This document shows, piece by piece, positions 1 to 9,410 of a stretch of DNA of 48,860 bases. Below the pieces are notes generated by a model. It was given only the letters and a program-made list of their open reading frames with translations. It was not told the origin of the DNA and searched no databases. Position 1 is the stretch's first letter; the number at the start of each line of letters is the position of its first letter. Source of the DNA: Nemertoderma westbladi (taxonomy: Eukaryota; Xenacoelomorpha; Nemertodermatida; Nemertodermatidae); assembly GCA_032718475.1 (NCBI GenBank), contig JAUCBJ010006328.1, positions 1 to 48,860 of the forward strand, written 5' to 3'. A program made the translations under genes and the position numbers.

Positions 1-5
1 CCCCA

Positions 6-1998
6 ATGCGACAAGGTGAGCTCACTGCCTTGGCAGATAAGCTTTCTCTTAGCGCAGTGGGTGTTCAAGAGCACCGAATGCAGACTGGACAGACTGATGG
101 GGTTCTGATTAAGAACATGGGGGGCGGTTGGCGACTCGCCCTCGCGTCAGCAGATGATAGTGGCAATGGTGGAATTGGTCTATTGATGAATCCAACTGCA
201 CATGCAGCATTGGACAAAATAGACCAAATCTCTAACCGCATCATCCGTTGCCACTTCTCATGTTCTGGAAGACTGGCTAAGAAGTTTCCTAAGGTGGTTC
301 TGATTGTGTGCTACTCTCCAACTAGTGTTGCCCCTGTAGAGAAGGTGGAAAATTTCTACCACAATCTACAAGCAGCTACTGATGGAGTGGATCAGCATGC
401 ATTCTTAACATTCCTGGGAGACTTTAATGCAAGTCTGCATCAATCACCTACATCGCCCTGGGTCTATAGCAATAGTGTTAACCGAAATTCTGTCCATCTT
501 CAGGATTTTATCTCTGGAAATGGATTGTTTTCGGCTGGAACCCAGTTCAAGAAGCGAACTGGAAAGCTATGGACTCATAGTGGACCCAGTGGTCACAAGT
601 CCCAGATAGACCATATTCTGTTTCGTAGGAAATACAGGAGCTCTATACAAGACTGTAATGCATTTACACTTCGACCCTTCTCCAGTGATCACCGCCTTAT
701 TGTGGCCAAGGTAAGACTTAGTCTGCGTGCTAGCAGAACAACGAAATCTGCCTTGCCGCGGCATGACTGGTCCTCTCTGTTGCAACAGCCAAGTGTGAGA
801 TCCAGCTTCACACTACAGCTGAGCAACAGGTATGAGGCTCTTGCCTCTGAGGCGGCAGATCACTGTGAGGGCTATACTGCCTTTACAGAAGCAGTTAAGT
901 TAGCAGCTGCAGAAACAGTTCCTGTATACCCTCGAAACAGGAAAAGGGCCCCCTGGACTGACAACAAAATTCAAAAGTGCCGAAATGACCTTCATAAGGC
1001 GCAGAAAGAGTCCCGACTCAAACAGACTACAGCGGCCAAGAATGCAGTTAAGGCTGCATCTAGGTCCCTGAACAGGCAGTACTCTGTTAATCTACAGGAG
1101 CTAATAAACCAACAGGTTGATGCCATCAATGATGCTGACGACAGCAGGCAATCATCCCAGGCATGGAAATCGATCAATCTGCTTACTGGGCGGAAAAGCC
1201 AACCAACCACCAAGGTTAAGGCTGAATCACCAGCCGATCGCCTCAATGGTTGGAAAGCCCACTTTGAAAAGCTCCTCAATAATGACAGGGTATTGCCTGA
1301 TAACTTTATAGAAGTAAAGGTGTCTGAGTCTGTACTCCCAGATATTCCCATTGGCGATATCTCCTTTGCAGAAGTGAAGGCTGCTGCAAAGAGCATTAAG
1401 ACCAATCGTGCCAGTGGAGTAGATGGTGTTCCCCCTGAGGTCTTTAAAATACCTGAGTGTTTAAAGCTCATCTATCCCATCATAGTAGACATGTACCGTA
1501 CAACAAGAGTCCCACAAGAAATGAAAACAAATAAGTTGGTGCCAGTTCCCAAGAAGGGCAACCTAACACTCTATGGTTCTTTTCGGGGAATCTCATTGAT
1601 CTCGATTGCTGCAAAGCTATACAATAGGATTCTATTAAATCGCATCAGGGATCCCATTGAGAGACTGCTCCGTGGAAATCAGAATGGGTTCCGTAAAGGT
1701 CGTGGGACCATGGAGCCCATTTTGGCACTTAGAAGGATAATTGAAGAATTATCAAAAAAGAAAGACAGGCATCTGGCTGTTATCTTTGTTGACTTCTTCA
1801 AGGCCTTTGATTCAGTCTCTCGCTCACGTATGTTCAGCATACTTTCATTATATGGGATTCCTGATGAAATTATTGCAGCAATCAGATCAGTATACGATGG
1901 TTCGACAACATTTGTGTCTACTGTTGACGGTGACACAGAACCATTTGAAGTGTTATGGGGCGTCCTCCAAGGAGACACACTTGCACCATTCTTGTTCA
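6..1998 (+). CDS. LINE copy 1: APE endonuclease and N-terminal half of reverse transcriptase (interrupted)
   Basis: This frame encodes a non-LTR retrotransposon polyprotein that nicks target DNA and reverse-transcribes its own RNA. Endonuclease motifs are visible in order: QE at residues 21-22, GDFN at 138-141, IDH at 201-203 and SDH at 227-229 (numbered from the ATG at 6). The reverse transcriptase follows, with VDFFKAFDSV near 595-604 (first catalytic Asp about 596) and GVLQGDTLAPFLF just before the break. The usual N-terminal endonuclease strand is absent, so the true start probably lies left of the window. The frame stops only because an LTR element inserted after base 1998; it resumes at 8923. 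Clade is uncertain: the C-terminal part in copy 2 resembles RTE-like or CR1-like proteins. The copy is non-functional as it stands. Confidence 0.9.
1994..1998. repeat. Target-site duplication (left), GTTCA
   Basis: GTTCA at 1994-1998 is repeated at 8918-8922, flanking the LTR element. Removing the element and one GTTCA restores the LINE reading frame (LFIIVVDYV), which proves the insertion site. Confidence 0.92.
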
Positions 1999-2543
1999 TG
2001 TGACGGGATCCACGAAGGATCCCGATTTATCCGTTTGTCAATCTACGCGTCCCCGCCGTGTGTGAAAGGTAAAAGAGTTTGCGTTGTTCGTCGTATATAA
2101 TTTTCGGGTATAGATAGATATAGATAATATGTTGTAATGTAGAGTACCTGAATGTTGATATATGGAAGGCGGGAAACGGTGATTGAAGTCCCAGTACTTC
2201 CCTAGCTAAACTAACCTAAACTAATACCAATAACACACTGAGATAACTGAACTGAATGATTGCTGGTACCTAATAATATATTGCACGGTTTGGCCTTGCT
2301 ACAGTACCTAGCCGATGCTTCCCCCCTGATTGGCTAATATCCTTGTTGGCGCCCTTTGGAGTGTTCCCGTTCACTCCAGCTATTCTCCCTCTGTTAGGGG
2401 TTTGGCCCCTGACCCTCATTGTGCGTTTCTCCTTCCCACTTTGTTGGGGTGACACGAGTTATTGGTTACCCAATCTCGTGGCCCCCAATATTGCTTAATG
2501 GCTCACTTTGTGGGTTGTGTTAGCGGAATTGGATAAGCTAACA
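1999..2543 (-). repeat. LTR (3' LTR in element orientation)
   Basis: This LTR is 545 bp, starts TGTGACGGG and ends GCTAACA. It is rich in dyads: CGGGATCC/GGATCCCG (2004-2024, 5-nt loop), AGGGG/CCCCT near 2396-2410, CACGAG plus ATTGG pairing with CCAAT plus CTCGTG near 2452-2480, and TGTTAGC/GCTAACA at the very end (about 2519-2543). Small open frames in it, such as 2270-2455, are repeated in the other LTR and are not genes. Confidence 0.92.
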
Positions 2544-2552
2544 CTCCCCCCC
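2544..2552 (-). other. Polypurine tract of the LTR element
   Basis: On the minus strand GGGGGGGAG lies directly against TGTTAGC of the LTR. This is the expected place for plus-strand DNA priming and independently supports minus-strand orientation. Confidence 0.75.
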
Positions 2553-2629
2553 ATGCTATCTTCCCGGTGAGAAGATAGCATCCACCTAAAGTGCGCTACA
2601 ATTCCGCTGGATCCCGATCTAGTATCGGG
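2553..2629 (-). other. Two perfect hairpins beside the polypurine tract
   Basis: ATGCTATCTT (2553-2562) pairs with AAGATAGCAT (2572-2581) across a 9-nt loop. CCCGAT (2613-2618) pairs with ATCGGG (2624-2629) across a 5-nt loop. In the element's RNA they would lie in the 3' untranslated region next to the polypurine tract. A structural or packaging role is only inference. Confidence 0.7.
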
Positions 2630-2929
2630 TGTGGGGTGGGTCTATTTTTCCTCGGAGCCGGCTTTCCAGGCCGCTCCCTATGGGTATGATGTCACTACCC
2701 TCTGGCGTTTCGTGTCGGGCCGATCGTGCGCTTCTCTCACACAATTTTTGTTTCCCCGGCACTCTCACCACTCTCACCCTAACTCTCGCATACTCCCGGA
2801 CCTCCTCGTCCCACACTCTTCCTCTCACTTCTCCTCCCCCACACTTGAATTGCGCCCACGCTCTCTTCGCACTCCGCACTATCACCTCTCTACTCTCTGT
2901 CACTCCCTAAGGCCCTAATCTCTAATGCT

Positions 2930-4440
2930 ACCCCTGTGCTATCATACTATCTACCTACTACTTACTTGCTAACTATCTAACTATCTTACTTTCTACTAAC
3001 TCTCCGACTCTAACTAGCTCTACTAAGTCTAACTAACTCCTACTAACTCTCTCCTTCTACTAACTCTACTTGACTCCTCTAAGTCTACCAACTCTCTAGC
3101 CCTTTAACTAGAACTCCCTAACTCTACCCACTCTTCTAACTACGTGGCGCTTGCGGTGCCCACAACCCCTTTACTACTACTTCCTTCTACGTGGCGCTTG
3201 CGGTGCCCACAACCACTCTACTATCTGGCACCCTATGTGCCCTTCTACTACTCAACTACCTCTCTAACTCTACTACCTGGCACCCTATGTGCCCTCTCTG
3301 CTCTACTCTACTACCTGGCACCCTATGTGCCCTCTCTACTACTCTACTACCTCTAACTCTCTAACTCTACTACCTGGCACCCTATGTGCTCGTCCCTACT
3401 ATTCTACTCTCTGGCACCCTATGTGCCCTTTCTACTACCTCTAAAACTCTAACTCTACTAGCTGGCACCCTATGTGCCCTCTCTACTACTCTACTCTCTG
3501 GCACCCTATGTGCCCTCTCTACTACCTCTAACACTCTACTCTACTACCTGGCACACTATGTGCCCTCTCTACTACTCTACTCTCTGGCACCCTATGTGCC
3601 CTCTCTACTACCTCTAACACTCTAACTCTACTACCTGGCACCCTATGTGCCCTCTCTACTACTCTACTCTATCTCTAACTTACTTCCTTTACATCTACTC
3701 ACCTGCACGTGACGCTCTGAATGCCGGCAGAGTGGGTACGTTAATTATGTGAACTACTACTAACTCTTACTAACTCTCTACTAACTCAACTAACTCTACT
3801 ACTAACTCTTACTAACTCTACTACTAACTCTACTACTAACTCTTACTAACTCTCTACTAACTCAACTAACTCACACTAACTCTACTAACTCTCTACTAAC
3901 TCCAACCTACACTGCCTACTAACTCTCTACTAACTCAACTAACTCTACTACTAACTTCTTGTGCCCGGCACCTCTTGTGCCCGGCACCCACCCTAATTAA
4001 CATACCCTGCTCTTACATCAAACACGTCATCACGCCCGTGCCCCACTAAGTTCAACGCATCCCTACTAACTCTAACTACGTGGCGCTTGCGGTGCCCACA
4101 ACCACTCTGCTTACTACTTTCTACGTGGCGCTTACGGTGCCCACAACCCCCTACTGCTCCACTCCCTACGTGGCGCTTATGGTGCCCACAACCCTCTACT
4201 GCTACTACTTTCTTTCTAACTAACGGTACTACATACCCTCTTACTAACCTAACTAACGGTACTACGTACCCTCTAACTAACTTCTCTAACACTCCCTGCT
4301 AACGGTACTACGTACCCTCTCACTAACTCTAACTCCACTAACTAACGGTACTACGTACCCTCTTACTACTCTCTAACTAACGGTACTACTCTCTTACTAC
4401 CTAACTTCTACCTACTTTATTATTTAATTATTTTATTGTT
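2930..4440. repeat. Noncoding tail of LTR element: arrays of short hairpin repeats
   Basis: About 1.5 kb of pyrimidine-rich simple sequence (CTAACTCTACTA-like) punctuated by four recurrent words. GGCACCCTATGTGCC occurs about ten times between 3226 and 3650. ACGTGGCGCTTGCGGTGCCC occurs about five times (near 3144, 3188, 4079, 4123, 4166). GGTACTACGTACC occurs about five times between 4220 and 4360. GTGCCCGGCAC occurs twice near 3961-3987. Each word is itself an imperfect or perfect dyad. Open frames such as 3144-3356, 3386-3625 and 4087-4302 only read through these repeats and are not called genes. Confidence 0.85.
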
Positions 4441-4445
4441 CTTAA

Positions 4446-6185
4446 TTAAATAATTATTTTATATTTTGTGCGTGGGAAGGGCGTCTCGCCCTCATTCCCA
4501 CCCCCCTCAGTCCAAAACTTTGGACGACTAAAAACTCTCAGGTGCCCCTTCTTCCAGTAGACACTCTCCCGCTGCCCTCCTATACGTCCTCTAACTCTTC
4601 GCCACACTCTCTTCGGTACTACCTCTGCTGGCCTCCCCCTTCGTATGTGCGCTGGCATTAAAGGCCTCGACGACCCCCGTTCGTCCTTCGGTATACACGA
4701 CGTCTGCCCATGTAATGCCCCCTCGCACTGTGTCAGTCCTGCGTGTGTATGCAACACGCCTCCTTCTACTTTCCCGACTCCTTTATGTTTGCTCATGGGC
4801 TTCTCTGCCCCTGGTTTAGTCCTTTCACATCCTCTCCCTTTCCAACACTCTCCGGATCTGTGTCCTTTTACCACACATCGATGACATAGTCCGTTTGCGT
4901 CAGTGTAGGCTACACGATCTCGTTTGGGCAACGCTTGCCAGTACTTACAACTCCTGGTCTTATGGGTTCCGTCCCGATGTAATTGACATTCGAATCCTGG
5001 ATTATAGCGTTTCCTGTATAGTCCTTCACGTATCGCGCCTAGGTTTATATGTACCGATTTAGTGTTTCGATTGTCTAGACTCGGCCTACTGGGTATATTG
5101 GGATTGTGTTTATTTTTGGTGTTATTTTCTTTCTGTCCCTGCCACGATGTGGCCCTGCTACCAGCTAACTGTGGACTAGCAGTCCCCTGTATGGCCGCGT
5201 GTGGTAGCGACTGTCCGCACGACCTGTTCTCGTCCAAGGAGTTCGATGTTCTTGCTCCTATTGGGGTATATTGTCGATATTGTGATGGGGGAATGTCACC
5301 CTGTCCCCCCCCCCCGGCCGGTATGTTTGGTACTGGGGTTGATGTTAATATATTGGGGCCCATACGTCTATCTCCAATAACTCTCCCCTCCCCTGGATAC
5401 ATGTTATGTCCCTGTGTATTATAGTCATGCTGCTGTACCGATACAGGCCTACCCACTTCTTGCCTACCTATCGGTATGTACTCCGCGGCTTCCGGGTTTA
5501 ATCCCGTCGTTCGCGCTACCCTATCGCCTACTCTATCTCTCCCAGCATGGCCTATAATAGTATGTGCAGTAAGGCCTACAGTATGTCCTGCAGTCTGCAT
5601 GTGCCCTTTCGTACTACCGTACTCTCGATCGGCAGCTATATCCCGTCGGGAAGCTTCTCTTCGATCCCCTCTCCTGTTCTCGACTTTATATCGGTACGTC
5701 CTGTACCCCTCTCTTGGCGTGCGGTGCGCTTCTCCAGGGCGACGGCAATCTCCCGAAGTTCGACCCCACTGACTCCCTAACTCCATCTCTACTATCGACG
5801 GTCCGCTATCCGTCCTCACACTCCTATCGTTCGTGGTGACACCTTTTCTACTATCTCCTCTTCTTCTCTTTTCAGTGCAGTATTCTGGCTCATGAGATCT
5901 CTCATCGACCTCCCGGTTAAACTCCACTGTTCTTCTTCCCTCTTCTGATCGGGCTCGACGCTTCGTCCGCCCTCTCACAACATCAACCTGTCTCTCCCTG
6001 CTCGGTCGCACGCCGTTGGGGATACTCGCAATCCCCCTATCACTCTCCGTCGCCGGGTGTTGCGGTTTACCTATTTCGGCCCCCGCATTATCCGTTGACG
6101 CCTGTGGGGCACTCTCTGCCCCCCCTTTTTCGCCGCTCATTCGCTGTTGTGGGGCTTCTGTAGCCCCCCCCCCCATTCGCCACAT
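4446..6185 (-). CDS. Gag-like protein, C-terminal part with zinc knuckles
   Basis: A 579-residue basic frame rich in Arg and Gly, with no trans-membrane segment. Near the C-terminal third it carries a canonical CX2CX4HX4C knuckle (CHRCVVKGHRSGEC), preceded about 37 residues earlier by a variant CX2HX4HX4C (CQLHRDGTHKTRSC). The spacing and the bridging QALPKRDRVAYTDANGLCHRC recall Gag proteins of BEL/Pao-type elements, which bind the element RNA inside the particle. No protease or pol follows; the frame ends at 4446 and only hairpin repeats lie beyond. The apparent start (ATG at 6185) overlaps the preceding frame at a ten-G run, so it is more likely a continuation of one Gag than a separate protein. 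Confidence 0.65.
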   Translation of the reverse strand: MWRMGGGATEAPQQRMSGEKGGAESAPQASTDNAGAEIGKPQHPATESDRGIASIPNGVRPSRERQVDVVRGRTKRRARSEEGRRTVEFNREVDERSHEPEYCTEKRRRGDSRKGVTTNDRSVRTDSGPSIVEMELGSQWGRTSGDCRRPGEAHRTPREGYRTYRYKVENRRGDRREASRRDIAADREYGSTKGHMQTAGHTVGLTAHTIIGHAGRDRVGDRVARTTGLNPEAAEYIPIGRQEVGRPVSVQQHDYNTQGHNMYPGEGRVIGDRRMGPNILTSTPVPNIPAGGGGQGDIPPSQYRQYTPIGARTSNSLDENRSCGQSLPHAAIQGTASPQLAGSRATSWQGQKENNTKNKHNPNIPSRPSLDNRNTKSVHINLGAIREGLYRKRYNPGFECQLHRDGTHKTRSCKYWQALPKRDRVAYTDANGLCHRCVVKGHRSGECWKGRGCERTKPGAEKPMSKHKGVGKVEGGVLHTHAGLTQCEGALHGQTSCIPKDERGSSRPLMPAHIRRGRPAEVVPKRVWRRVRGRIGGQRESVYWKKGHLRVFSRPKFWTEGGGNEGETPFPRTKYKIII

Positions 6186-6926
6186 CTAACTTCGCTAGCT
6201 CTCACCCCGCTGCTATATCCCTCTCTAGTCGACACATCAACCCTACCGCGGCTGGGTCCATTCACCCCCGCCTCTCCCTCTGCTATTGTGTGGCCTACCA
6301 GGCCCTCTACTCCCTGCCTACCAACTACGTGGCCTACCAGGCCCTCGCTGGGTTTACCCAACCCAGCCACTCCCTGCCTACCAACTACGTGGCCTACCAG
6401 GCCCTCTCCGGGTTGGCTCAACCCCGCCACCTCCGGCCTACTAACTAAGTGGCCCGCCAGGCCTTCTTCGGGTTGGCTCAACCCCGCCACCTCCGGCCTA
6501 CTAACTAAGTGGCCCGCCAGGCCCCCTTCGGGTTGGCTCAACCCCACCACTTCCGGCCCACTAACTGTACGGCCCACCAGGCCCCCACCCGCCGGGTTGT
6601 ACACGCCCGACGTGTTCACGTTAATAGCACCCATATTAGAAACGGAATTATTTTGTTCGTTCGAAATAAAATCATTTGAATTATTTTGCGCGACTACACT
6701 ATTTGAATTATTTTGTAAATTCGGGCTTGGATCGTTATTTAAATTATTTGGATTATTTTGCGTAACTACGTTATTCGAATTATTTCCTACATTAATGTTA
6801 GAATCGTTCGGATTTAAATTTAAATTACTACCACTAGGTAAAGTATTTCCTGCAATAAAAGTTTGATTAGAATTATCCAATACGGTACTATTAATATTAA
6901 CGACGTCTACTGTAGCATTATTATTA
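6137..6926 (-). CDS. Gag-like protein, middle part (Asn-rich and 20-residue repeats)
   Basis: This frame is open from the 16-nt G run at 6927-6942 to a stop at 6137. The first part is strongly Asn-rich (NNNATVDVVN, then alternating N, S and P). It is followed by about five copies of a 20-residue repeat of the type EEGLAGHLVSRPEVAGLSQP, encoded by 60-bp DNA repeats between about 6290 and 6600. It lacks a convincing ATG at its upstream edge, and the sense continues from the preceding frame if the G run is one base longer or shorter. It then hands over to the zinc-knuckle frame at the ten-G run at 6165-6174. Function beyond being part of Gag is not visible. Confidence 0.55.
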
Positions 6927-7866
6927 CCCCCCCCCCCCCCCCGCCCGTACGGTCACACCAGTTTTGGGTCTGTCGTGCGGTCCCTGTAAGTGGGGTATTA
7001 ATAAATGTATCCACGGCCCCTGGCTCCCCGAAAACACTCGAGCCACTCCCTCTCTCAGACGCCCCTATCCGCGCCAGTTCCAGTTCGCGCGTGTGTCTAG
7101 CTTTGTACTCTATAAGCTCACTTTGGCGTCTCTCTAGTTCTTTTCGCTCATGCCCCTCTCTTGCTATTCTCTCCCGACACTCCCGTGCGTTCTGCTCGGC
7201 CAATTCCACCTCTCTCCTAGCTCCCTCCCTTCGCCTCGCCTCACGCTCTTTGCGTTCACTTTCCTCTCTCGCCTCACGTTCCTTGCGTGCACTTTCCTCT
7301 CTCGCCTCACGTTCCTTGCGTTCCGCCTCACGCTCTTCTTGTTCCTTCCTCCCTATTTCCTCACACTCCCTAAGGCTTCTCGCGGCCCTTTCGGCCCTCT
7401 CTCCGGTTTCTCTAATCAGTACCATTTCCCTCTCTAGCAACATTCTCCCCTCCTCCAACCGTCTATCTACTTCTCTCTGACCTTGCGCTATCAGGTCGAG
7501 ATGGTACGTGGCATTTATCTCTCTCACCCGTCTTTCTTTTACGGAGGATGTAGCAGACTTATCGGTTGTGACGGATTCCCTCCGCCTTCCCGTCCTACTA
7601 CCTTTCCCCCGCCTCCCGGAACTTCCTCCGACCGACGAGGCCGAATCCTCGGGGTTAACCTCGGATTCGCCCTCCTCAGGTCTCCTCCAACCCACTGATT
7701 TTATACCCTGGGCATCGACTAAGTATGGCCCTATGTACACTGCACTAGGTTGCATACCCCTACACCGCCATAAGTCACACAGTTCCTCGGCAACCCCTCT
7801 CGCTCTCTCCTTGGCCAGTTCTCTCTGCCCGAAGCGCATGATAACTAAAATGTCTATCCGACTCAC
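6907..7866 (-). CDS. Gag-like protein, coiled-coil part
   Basis: The frame is open from about 7866 to 6907 and has no ATG at its upstream edge. The front part contains a globular-looking stretch (AVYIGPYLVDAQGIKSVGWR). A long charged helix follows, with repeats such as EREAREESERKEREAR, which predicts an extended coiled coil suited to Gag multimerisation. The C-terminus runs into the 16-G run at 6942-6927 and stops within 20 bases, whereas the +1 frame continues openly. Upstream, the frame of 7775-8320 appears to lead into it through a shift near 7870. All four minus-strand frames are thus probably pieces of one Gag of roughly 1,250 residues. No database family recognised. Confidence 0.55.
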   Translation of the reverse strand: MSRIDILVIMRFGQRELAKERARGVAEELCDLWRCRGMQPSAVYIGPYLVDAQGIKSVGWRRPEEGESEVNPEDSASSVGGSSGRRGKGSRTGRRRESVTTDKSATSSVKERRVREINATYHLDLIAQGQREVDRRLEEGRMLLEREMVLIRETGERAERAARSLRECEEIGRKEQEEREAERKEREAREESARKEREAREESERKEREARRREGARREVELAEQNARECRERIAREGHERKELERRQSELIEYKARHTRELELARIGASERGSGSSVFGEPGAVDTFINTPLTGTARQTQNWCDRTGGGGGGVIIMLQ

Positions 7867-8320
7867 CTAGTCCTGTTGTCAACTTTACCTCATCTATCTT
7901 CGCCCCCTCCTTGGCCTCCCTTAGTAGTTTCCGGGTCGCGTTGTAGGCCCGTCGAAGTCGATCAGAAACCCCGACATCCTCGTCGCCGACCTCTCTTCCG
8001 TCTCTCCGGGTCCGACGTCGTACCGGCGGCCCCACCGTCGCCGTTTCGGTGGGCCGTTCGTCGCCCTCGGCCTGTGGCTGGCCGGCGACATCGGTACGTC
8101 GACCGACGTGTGTCGACTCGTCTCTTTCTCCCTCTATCTCGCTCTCTCCTTCTCTCAGCTCGACCTCTGGTTCCAGACGGCCCCCCTCATCCTGAACTGC
8201 CGGATGACCCGTTACCGATGGGTCCGGCGTCGTGGGCCTATACCGTCTGGTTGCGGCCTCGCGGATCGTTAGTTCTTCGTCCGGGGTCCGTGTCGGTGTC
8301 GTCTCTCCTGACTGACTCAT
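7775..8320 (-). CDS. Gag-like protein, N-terminal part
   Basis: It starts with a genuine ATG at 8320 (MSQSGETTPTRTPDEE), 50 bp after the LTR ends, which is where a Gag start is expected. The protein is hydrophilic, rich in Glu, Arg and Thr, and contains a short helical stretch SDRLRRAYNATRKLLREA. The last ~30 residues past about 7870 look unlike the rest; the neighbouring frame (coiled-coil part) gives more protein-like sequence from that point, so a frameshift there is likely. A GTGAGT donor-like word sits at the switch (minus strand, 7866), but I see no matching acceptor. No recognised domain. Confidence 0.5.
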   Translation of the reverse strand: MSQSGETTPTRTPDEELTIREAATRRYRPTTPDPSVTGHPAVQDEGGRLEPEVELREGESEIEGERDESTHVGRRTDVAGQPQAEGDERPTETATVGPPVRRRTRRDGREVGDEDVGVSDRLRRAYNATRKLLREAKEGAKIDEVKLTTGLGESDRHFSYHALRAERTGQGESERGCRGTV

Positions 8321-8370
8321 CTCGCTGGGATTACTGAGTTTAACTAGGGCGGTAACTCTGTTTCAATCAC
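8321..8370 (-). other. Leader between LTR and Gag start, expected primer-binding site region
   Basis: In element orientation the sequence directly after the LTR reads GTGATTGAAACAGAGTTACC. A tRNA primer site should lie here. I cannot match it to a particular tRNA 3' end from memory, so the primer remains unassigned. Confidence 0.35.
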
Positions 8371-8917
8371 TGTGACGGGATCCACGAAGGATCCCGATTT
8401 ATCCGTTTGTCAATCTACGCGTCCCCGCCGTGTGTGAAAGGTAAAAGAGTTTGCGTTGTTCGTCGTATATAATTTTCGGGTATAGATAGATATAGATAAT
8501 ATGTTGTAATGTAGAGTACCTGAATGTTGATATATGGAAGGCGGGAAACGGTGATTGAAGTCCCGGTACTTCCCTAGCTAAACTAACCTAAACTAATACC
8601 AATAACACACTGAGATAACTGAACTGAATGATTGCTGGTACCTAATAATATATTGCACGGTTTGGCCTTGCTACAGTACCTAGCCGATGCTTCCCCCCCT
8701 GATTGGCTAATATCCCTGTTGGCGCCCTTTGGAGTGTTCCCGTTCACTCCAGCTATTCTCTCTCTGTTAGGGGTTTGGCCCCTGACCCTCATTGTGCGTT
8801 TCTCCTTCCCACTTTGTTGGGGTGACACGAGTTATTGGTTACCCAATCTCGTGGCCCCCAATATTGCTTAATGGCTCACTCTATGGGGTTGTGTTAGCGG
8901 AATTGGATAAGCTAACA
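8371..8917 (-). repeat. LTR (5' LTR in element orientation)
   Basis: It is 547 bp, and about 98-99% identical to 1999-2543. Differences include an A/G near 8566, one extra C in a C run near 8700, single substitutions near 8717 and 8761, and a small change near 8880. Promoter function for the element is expected from position, but no clear core promoter was pinned down. Confidence 0.92.
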
Positions 8918-8922
8918 GTTCA
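8918..8922. repeat. Target-site duplication (right), GTTCA
   Basis: Matches 1994-1998. The A of this copy completes the ATT codon of the resumed LINE frame. Confidence 0.92.
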
Positions 8923-9410
8923 TTATTGTGGTTGACTATGTTCTACGCATGTCCTTAGATCATCATAATGATGATGGGGTGATGATAACTCCACCTACTG
9001 GCTCCAGAAGTCGAGGAAATCCTGCCAAGTACCTAACTGATCTAGACTTTGCTGATGACTTAGGAGTACTCTCAGAATCATTAGAGGGAGCCCAACGGCT
9101 CCTCAGCTCATTAGAACATGCTGCTTCTAGTGTTGGTCTTTTTATTAACTCCAGAAAGACCAAAATTCTGACAGTTAACTTTGAAAGTCCTCAGCAAGTC
9201 TCTGATCGGATGAGCATAAGCTCAAAGGATGGTATGCGTGAGCATGTGGACGACTTCTGTTACCTGGGATCATGGATCCGGAAGTCAGGTGAGGACCTTC
9301 GAATACGTAAGGGAAAGGCATGGGCAGCCTTGAATAGGCTTTCCAGGATTTGGAAGTCACCGAGAATTAATCGGAAACTTAAGGTCCGATTATTTAGAGC
9401 AGCAGTAGTT
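8923..9410 (+). pseudogene. LINE copy 1: C-terminal half of reverse transcriptase
   Basis: Continuation of the frame broken at 1998. The first codons read IVVDYVLRM and the catalytic box follows as LDFADDLGVL (F-A-D-D), then thumb-like sequence DDFCYLGSWIRKSGEDLRIR and RLFRAAVVP. At about 9410 the sequence switches, through a shared TTCCAG, to the middle of another copy of the same LINE (equivalent to base 801 of copy 1). The normal C-terminus and 3' UTR of copy 1 are therefore missing. Together with 6-1998 this gives one intact polymerase core interrupted only by the LTR element. Confidence 0.88.

Larger units (their letters stand above)
1999..8917 (-). mobile_element. Non-autonomous LTR retrotransposon, Gag-like only, inserted in LINE copy 1
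   Basis: The element is 6,919 bp with near-identical terminal repeats of 545 and 547 bp that begin TG and end CA, flanked by a 5-bp duplication. Coding runs on the minus strand, and a purine tract GGGGGGGAG (2544-2552, minus) abuts the LTR at 2543, which fixes the orientation. The LTRs differ by roughly half a dozen substitutions and two small indels, so the insertion is fairly recent. I find Gag-like reading frames with zinc knuckles, but no protease, reverse transcriptase, RNase H or integrase motif. The element therefore probably depends on a partner in trans. The duplication length fits Gypsy or BEL/Pao elements; the knuckle arrangement is loosely BEL-like. Family is not certain. Confidence 0.9.

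Noticed and set aside
2270-2455. Small minus-strand frame, also at 8583-8828
   Set aside because: Lies wholly in both LTRs and has no protein-like features.
2619-2918. Overlapping 93-95 residue frames
   Set aside because: Low-complexity Ser/Leu/Pro from CT-rich DNA in the LTR element tail.
7860-7870. Splice donor AG/GTGAGT on the minus strand in Gag
   Set aside because: No suitable acceptor before the next open frame; a simple frameshift explains the switch equally well.
6147-8337. Plus-strand frames opposite Gag (6147-6866, 6863-7480, 7508-7870, 7876-8337)
   Set aside because: Shadows of the minus-strand Gag-like region; orientation is fixed by the polypurine tract and zinc knuckles.
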